The translations under genes were made by a program, and so were the position numbers. Under the pieces are notes generated by a model. It saw only the letters and a program-made list of their open reading frames with translations. It did not search any database and was not told the origin of the DNA. From assembly GCA_007117405.1 (NCBI GenBank), contig SKGP01000047.1:1-11850 (forward strand): a stretch of DNA of 11,850 bases, written 5' to 3'. Positions 7,995 to 11,850 of this stretch are shown in pieces. Positions within the stretch are counted from its first letter, which is position 1. Every line of letters starts with the position of its first letter. This DNA comes from Candidatus Woesearchaeota archaeon (lineage in GTDB: Archaea; Nanobdellota; Nanobdellia; Woesearchaeales; UBA583).

Positions 7995-9398
7995 ATGGAA
8001 GGAATAGACCCTAATAAAAGAGGAAAAGGAGCAGGTGGTGAAAAATTACTTGCTGATGTTTTTTCAAGTAAGATACTTTTGGGAGCAGTATTGGCAGGTG
8101 GACTTGGTTATGCTGGATACAAATATATTAGTTCAGATAACAATGAGATTGTTTCAACAATGAATGGGGCGCCGGTAGTTACAGAACAAGCAAGTGCTGC
8201 GAGAACACCAAGCACACAGGGAGGCGTTGTTAAGCATTTTCATGGTCCAGTTTATTATGGTAATGTATATTATGATTCCAATAGGCCTGAAGAACAAGTC
8301 CAGGCAGCTCAACCTGAAAAAACAACAGAAAAAACACCCACACCAGCAGCAACAACAGCAGTGGCAACAACACAAGCAACAGCAAGAGGGTCAAGGCTGA
8401 GTGAGGTTGTTGAAGGATGTAGAAATATTGTAGAAGATGAGTATAGTTTTGTAAGATACGGAACAGATTTTAGAAATAGACATACAATTGCAGAATTAGT
8501 CCCAAATCATTGTGTTCAAACTCCTCTTGATAATTCAAATTATGCCGGAAGAGTTGTAAATATGATGAATAACACAATTGGTTCAAATTGGAGATCTAAA
8601 AATTATGATGTTTTGTTAGATGTAGAAGGTAGCGAAGCAGTAAGAGTTGCTGGTTCAAATCTACCTGAATATTTGCAGGAAACATTTAGAAATGGAGAAC
8701 AAGAGGATATAATTATAAAGTATGCAAGTCCTCTTCAAGCAACACAGCCAAGTAGAGAACAACCAAGGCAAAGAGAAGCTCAAAGAACAACAGCAGCTCC
8801 TACAACACAAACAGAATACAACATAAGGTTTAGAGATTCAGATATATGTTATGTTCCAGGTGTTGAGGGTATTAATGCAACTTCTGGTAATCTTGAAAAA
8901 AGGTTGCTTGGTCTTCCAAGAGTTGGAAGAGATAGTGAAATGAGACTTCTAGTTGACAATTCTCAAAATCCTAGAAATTATACCATTAGAAATGATATGG
9001 ATGAAATTAGAAGATATGTTGATAGTGGCGCAAAACATGGAATATGTATATTGAAAAATGATAATTTTGATGATACTATTGTTTTAAGAAATGGCCCACA
9101 TAAATATAATGTTCGTGTGAGAAATGGTGAAGCTGGAAATAAACTTATGGGAATAGTAAATCAGATTGCACCATCAGAAGGGTCAGGAAGATATCATATC
9201 AATATAGAGTCTCCAGGTGGCAGAGGAGAGAGTCAACTTTTTGCAGAAGCAGAGTATAAAAATGGCAGATGGCATTTTAATGATGTTAGAGTAGGATTAT
9301 GGCCTGGTGAAACTACAGCTGGAAATGAAGTTCTTCATGCAGAATACAGAAAAGTTGGTGATGCTAGAACTGGGATGGTTCCTTATCATTATAAATAA
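7995..9398 (+). CDS. Membrane-anchored ectodomain protein A (two Cys-pair domains, T/Q/A-rich linkers)
   Basis: I do not recognise the family. The start at 7995 is preferred over the in-frame ATG at 7989 because of TATA spacing. Residues are numbered from 7995. A basic N-terminal tail (NKRGKG) precedes one Gly-rich membrane segment at about 27-45, giving an N-in, C-out topology. Then come a Val/Tyr-rich stretch (HFHGPVYYGNVYYD), a Thr/Ala/Pro/Gln linker (109-132), a first domain with C142 and C173, a second Gln/Arg/Thr linker (249-274), and a C-terminal domain from about 275 with C285 and C351. That last domain is clearly homologous to the one in the gene at 10669. Cysteines occur only in the predicted outside part, which suits disulfides. 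N-x-S/T sites, including a shared N-Y-T, suggest possible glycosylation. A surface role is inferred. Confidence 0.92.
   Translation: MEGIDPNKRGKGAGGEKLLADVFSSKILLGAVLAGGLGYAGYKYISSDNNEIVSTMNGAPVVTEQASAARTPSTQGGVVKHFHGPVYYGNVYYDSNRPEEQVQAAQPEKTTEKTPTPAATTAVATTQATARGSRLSEVVEGCRNIVEDEYSFVRYGTDFRNRHTIAELVPNHCVQTPLDNSNYAGRVVNMMNNTIGSNWRSKNYDVLLDVEGSEAVRVAGSNLPEYLQETFRNGEQEDIIIKYASPLQATQPSREQPRQREAQRTTAAPTTQTEYNIRFRDSDICYVPGVEGINATSGNLEKRLLGLPRVGRDSEMRLLVDNSQNPRNYTIRNDMDEIRRYVDSGAKHGICILKNDNFDDTIVLRNGPHKYNVRVRNGEAGNKLMGIVNQIAPSEGSGRYHINIESPGGRGESQLFAEAEYKNGRWHFNDVRVGLWPGETTAGNEVLHAEYRKVGDARTGMVPYHYK
8319..8390 (+). repeat. C/A-rich simple-sequence tract coding a Thr/Ala linker
   Basis: Imperfect ACA/GCA/CAA triplets, nearly free of T, encode the Thr/Ala/Pro/Gln-rich linker of protein A. 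The strand bias is unlike the rest of the gene and opens spurious frames on both strands. A similar shorter stretch at 8739-8816 encodes the second linker. Such tracts can change length by slippage. Confidence 0.6.
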
Positions 9399-9402
9399 TT
9401 AA

Positions 9403-9416
9403 TTACTTTTTAGGGA
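9403..9416. promoter_or_regulatory. Palindromic operator 3 (TTACT-TTTT-AGGGA)
   Basis: The left arm is a full match to the consensus. The right arm has two changes (AGGGA for AGTAA), but the following CAAC matches operator 1. It ends 14 bp before the TATA box at 9431 and begins 4 nt after the upstream stop codon. Confidence 0.5.
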
Positions 9417-9430
9417 CAACGTTCGTTAGT

Positions 9431-9440
9431 TTTATAAATT
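9431..9440 (+). promoter_or_regulatory. TATA box of the second surface-protein gene
   Basis: TTTATAAATT, one base different from the others, starts 34 nt before ATG 9465. The predicted leader is about 5 nt with no Shine-Dalgarno site. Confidence 0.7.
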
Positions 9441-9464
9441 CACTATATTTTTATTATTTTTATT

Positions 9465-10586
9465 ATGGCAGATATTGAAAAAAAAGCTGAAAATATTCCA
9501 ATTCCTGATTTTTTAAAAGAAGATGGAAGTAATGGAGAAGATGATTTGAACATTGATTCATCAAACCAAAGTGATAATACTATAAATGAGACTGATTCTT
9601 CAAAAGCAACAGAAGATAAAAAAGTATTTGTGAAGGATATGGATGAGAATCAATTTCCCGATGGTTTTCCAGTAAAAGAGTACAAAGACAATCTAGGTCA
9701 TTATACTATTGAACAAATACCTGATGAAATAAAACCAGAAAATATTCGTGATACATATGATCATCATGGTTTCTGGATGCATAATGCAAAAATTCCTGAA
9801 GAGTACCACAATGCCTATCTTGTAATAGTTTCAAGAAATAAAAAAAATGGCTCTTATTTTTCAAAAACAGATAATAACTCTTCATCTGACTTAGAAATAG
9901 CGTCAAAGTTGGTTGCAAATGAAGAAAAAGTTGATAACTTGGGTGGACTTGAGGAGAAAATAGTACCTGAGACAAATGGAGGTAATAGTGAGGGAAGAAG
10001 AACAATTCATTTAGGAACGATAGTTGATGGAGAAGTTTTAGATGATGATAAGAATACTAATGATAATGAAAATTATGAATCTAAAAAAACTAATAGGAAT
10101 TATTTTAATTTTTTAAAAGAGAATAGAATTCCTTTATCTTCTATTGGTGTTGGATTAATTGCTGGTGTGGGATTAGTTGGTTTTCTTTCTACTTGTAATG
10201 GAAATGGACAAAAAGAAGTAGATTATTCTCCAATTCCTTATGAAAAAGAGATTGCATTAGACCCATCTAAAATTATTGATAATAACTCAAGAAAATCGCA
10301 GAGAAATTTAGCAATAGAACAACCTAAGTTATTCTCTTATGGAATGGTTAAATGTAGTGATGATTTTGCAATATGTATAGGGGAAGATGGTAATGAAATG
10401 TCTGCGGATGCTATTAAAAATAATATTCTGTATCAAATTCTTGATAAGAATCAAAGTTGTTCAACACTTGATGATAGACTTTCATTTTTATATAATTATA
10501 AAACAGTAAAGGGAGATAGTATAAAATCTTACAAAATAAGTGATTTGGACAAATTACATGGACATTGTAAGGAGTATCAAAAATAA
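9465..10586 (+). CDS. Single-pass membrane protein B: acidic cytosolic region, Cys-rich ectodomain
   Basis: The family is not recognised. The 373-residue protein starts with about 55 acidic, Ser/Asn-rich and probably disordered residues. A more ordered block follows at about 58-125 (FPDGFPVKEY..., IPDEIKPENIRDTYDHHGFW...), then another acidic, low-complexity stretch to about 210. One Gly-rich membrane segment lies at about 223-242 (GVGLIAGVGLVGF), preceded by basic NYFNFLKENR. The C-terminal 130 residues hold C297, C304, C332 and C368, besides C244 at the membrane edge. The large charged N-terminal part should be in the cytosol and the Cys-rich part outside. It lies between the genes for proteins A and C, which share a domain; I see no convincing homology of B to either. 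Its cytosolic region could be where an internal partner such as the AAA/coiled-coil pair binds, but this is a guess. Confidence 0.92.
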   Translation: MADIEKKAENIPIPDFLKEDGSNGEDDLNIDSSNQSDNTINETDSSKATEDKKVFVKDMDENQFPDGFPVKEYKDNLGHYTIEQIPDEIKPENIRDTYDHHGFWMHNAKIPEEYHNAYLVIVSRNKKNGSYFSKTDNNSSSDLEIASKLVANEEKVDNLGGLEEKIVPETNGGNSEGRRTIHLGTIVDGEVLDDDKNTNDNENYESKKTNRNYFNFLKENRIPLSSIGVGLIAGVGLVGFLSTCNGNGQKEVDYSPIPYEKEIALDPSKIIDNNSRKSQRNLAIEQPKLFSYGMVKCSDDFAICIGEDGNEMSADAIKNNILYQILDKNQSCSTLDDRLSFLYNYKTVKGDSIKSYKISDLDKLHGHCKEYQK

Positions 10587-10591
10587 TTTTT
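10587..10591 (+). terminator. T-tract just after gene B
   Basis: Four T directly after the stop codon plus the next T give a five-T run before operator 4. It could end transcription of gene B. It is short and hence tentative. Confidence 0.3.
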
Positions 10592-10592
10592 C

Positions 10593-10606
10593 TTACTATT
10601 AAGTAA
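10593..10606. promoter_or_regulatory. Palindromic operator 4 (TTACT-ATTA-AGTAA)
   Basis: This is a perfect 5-bp inverted repeat around a 4-nt centre. It ends 16 bp before the TATA box at 10623, the same spacing as operators 1 and 5, and begins 6 nt after the stop codon of gene B. Confidence 0.6.
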
Positions 10607-10622
10607 TAAACTATTAGTTAAT

Positions 10623-10632
10623 TTTATAAATA
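10623..10632 (+). promoter_or_regulatory. TATA box of the third surface-protein gene
   Basis: TTTATAAATA starts 46 nt before ATG 10669, the longest distance in the window. A leader of about 17-19 nt, free of any Shine-Dalgarno site and very AT-rich, is expected. Confidence 0.7.
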
Positions 10633-10668
10633 ATTGATAACACTCAATAGTATTATATTAAATTAAAA

Positions 10669-11769
10669 ATGGCAAATAATATAAAAAAAGTATTGGCGGG
10701 AGGTTTAGCAGGGGTAATGCTTTCGGCATCGCCTCAGGTTGTTTCCCAGAGTTCTCCTGAATGTTCTCCAAATAGTGGTGTACCTTGCACCATAGAGTTA
10801 GTTTCAGATTTTAATTGCAAAAATGAGAGTCTTTTGCCTTTAATTAAAAGAGTTGGTAATGGTCAATTAGAATCGTTATTAAAATTAAAATATGGAGTTG
10901 AGACATTATCTCAGGATGAAGCAGATAAGTTTTTTGATAAGGGTTATGGATTAACAATGGAGTTTAAACGGACTGGAGTTGTAGATTCTGAATACAATAT
11001 TCTAGAAAATTGTCCAGAAAAGAAAGAACAAAGAACTTTAATAGCTTATGGACCAAAGGATAGCAATGGAAGTGGAGGTCTTGTAATTTCAGAACCTGTT
11101 GTAATTGAAACTCCTAGAAGAACTTCAGTTTCTCAAGTTCAAAGAAGAGTTCCTGAAAGGGTTCATACAGTAAATTTTAGGGATTCAGAGATTTGTTATG
11201 TTCCTAGCGTTAGCCAGGTAAGTGGTAATTTAGGAAGTGTGGTTAGTCAAATTTCAAATTTGCCAAGAGTAGGCGAAAATAGTGAAATGAGACTTTGGGT
11301 TGATAATAGTCCAAATCCAATTAATTACACATTTGGAGATAATATGTCCGAAATTAGAGGATATATAGAAAGTGGAGCTAGAGATGGTATATGTATATTA
11401 AATAATAGTATTCATGATGATTACATAAGAGGTATTGATGGAAATGGAAATAATCCTTTTGAGTTTGAAAAAATAGGTGTTAAAAATGGTCAGGCACTTG
11501 AAGGACTAGAATCAATTCTTCCTTTAGCAAGACCTACAAACGGTCCAGGTATTTATGATATTTCATTGGTTTCACCTAAAGATGGAACTATGCATCATTA
11601 TGGTGTTGGAAATTTTAATGGAGAGACTTGGAATTTAAGAACTGATTACACTTCTAAGTTTTGGGAAGGTGAAACAACTAAGCCATTTGAAGATTTAACA
11701 GTAGTATTTCAGAGAAGAATTGAAATACCAAAAGTAGACATTAATATGGGTTCAAGAATTAAATATTAA
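10669..11769 (+). CDS. Secreted or anchored protein C, sharing the C-terminal ectodomain of protein A
   Basis: The 366-residue protein begins with a signal-like stretch: basic NIKK, then a hydrophobic Gly/Ala segment at about 8-20 and a Ser/Gln-rich exit at 21-29. A first domain (about 30-130) has C32, C40, C50 and C115. A polar Arg/Gln linker (about 145-165) leads to a domain at about 166-350 homologous to the C-terminal part of protein A. In both, FRDS-(D/E)-ICYVP, LPRVG..SEMRL, VDNS.NP.NYT, EIR.Y..SGA and GICIL are kept, with the two cysteines (C176, C242) in the same places; a W.GETT motif recurs near the end. All six cysteines are in the exported part. The function is unknown. Sharing this domain with a membrane-anchored neighbour suggests parts of one surface structure or a duplicated receptor or adhesin. 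Confidence 0.92.
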   Translation: MANNIKKVLAGGLAGVMLSASPQVVSQSSPECSPNSGVPCTIELVSDFNCKNESLLPLIKRVGNGQLESLLKLKYGVETLSQDEADKFFDKGYGLTMEFKRTGVVDSEYNILENCPEKKEQRTLIAYGPKDSNGSGGLVISEPVVIETPRRTSVSQVQRRVPERVHTVNFRDSEICYVPSVSQVSGNLGSVVSQISNLPRVGENSEMRLWVDNSPNPINYTFGDNMSEIRGYIESGARDGICILNNSIHDDYIRGIDGNGNNPFEFEKIGVKNGQALEGLESILPLARPTNGPGIYDISLVSPKDGTMHHYGVGNFNGETWNLRTDYTSKFWEGETTKPFEDLTVVFQRRIEIPKVDINMGSRIKY

Positions 11770-11775
11770 TTCGTT

Positions 11776-11791
11776 GTTACTTTATAGTAAC
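11776..11791. promoter_or_regulatory. Palindromic operator 5 (GTTACT-TTAT-AGTAAC)
   Basis: This is the best copy in the window: a perfect 6-bp inverted repeat around a 4-nt centre, followed by AAAA. The AGTAA core ends 16 bp before the TATA box at 11807. It starts 6 nt after the stop of gene C. Confidence 0.65.
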
Positions 11792-11806
11792 AAAATAAAA
11801 GATAAG

Positions 11807-11816
11807 TTTATAAATA
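11807..11816 (+). promoter_or_regulatory. TATA box of the gene leaving the window
   Basis: TTTATAAATA starts 36 nt before the ATG at 11843, the same arrangement as the other promoters in the window. Confidence 0.7.
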
Positions 11817-11842
11817 TAAAAATATTAATAGAAATATAAAAA

Positions 11843-11850
11843 ATGAAAAA
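11843..11850 (+). CDS. Start of a further gene (first codons only)
   Basis: ATG AAA AA is the beginning of a reading frame cut by the window end. The call rests on the operator 5 and TATA arrangement just upstream and on the 36-nt TATA-to-ATG distance, which lies in the range of its neighbours. A Met-Lys-Lys start is compatible with another signal peptide, but nothing about the product can be read. Confidence 0.5.

Noticed and set aside
8154..8400. Overlapping open frames on both strands within gene A
   Set aside because: They arise from the C/A-rich simple-sequence tract, give monotonous Cys or Gln runs, and have no promoter or ribosome site.
9706..10005. Minus-strand frame of about 99 codons opposite gene B
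   Set aside because: It is a shadow of a clear plus-strand coding region, with no TATA box or Shine-Dalgarno site on the minus strand and an atypical His/Phe/Leu-rich product.

Overview
The window is AT-rich and every gene lies on the + strand. It looks archaeal. Six intergenic promoters carry an almost invariant TATA box (TTTATAAATA) 29-46 nt before an ATG, so the transcripts are leaderless or short-leadered. A strong GGAGG Shine-Dalgarno site appears only inside an operon, and arginine is written almost wholly as AGA/AGG. Small genes, AT bias and an archaeal-type debranching enzyme suggest a DPANN lineage (Pacearchaeota or Woesearchaeota type); this is inference.

Layout. Bases 1-1836 hold the 3' part of a glycogen-debranching (GH133-like) gene that is open from base 1. 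Bases 1867-2085 hold a small gene broken by one in-frame TAA. Bases 2159-3376 encode a calcineurin-like metallophosphoesterase with a large insertion. Bases 3445-7931 are a compact three-gene operon: a polytopic membrane protein, a long helical/coiled-coil protein, and a classic-clade AAA ATPase with a deviant Walker A. Bases 7995-11769 hold three separately promoted genes for exported or membrane-anchored proteins rich in cysteine pairs. The first and third share a homologous C-terminal ectodomain (33 of 49 residues identical in its core). A further gene starts at 11843 and leaves the window.

Regulation. Five of the six promoters carry a palindrome (consensus TTACT-N4-AGTRACAA) 12-16 bp upstream of the TATA box. 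They serve the phosphoesterase, the three surface proteins and the gene leaving the window. The sixth promoter, in front of the membrane/coiled-coil/AAA operon, lacks it. This looks like an undescribed local regulon with one transcription factor acting on a cluster of surface proteins.

How the genes may work together (inference). The AAA ATPase, its helical partner and the membrane protein could form a membrane-associated remodelling or assembly machine. The three adjacent ectodomain proteins would be its clients or the visible surface structure. No integrase, transposase, CRISPR array, tRNA or rRNA is seen.
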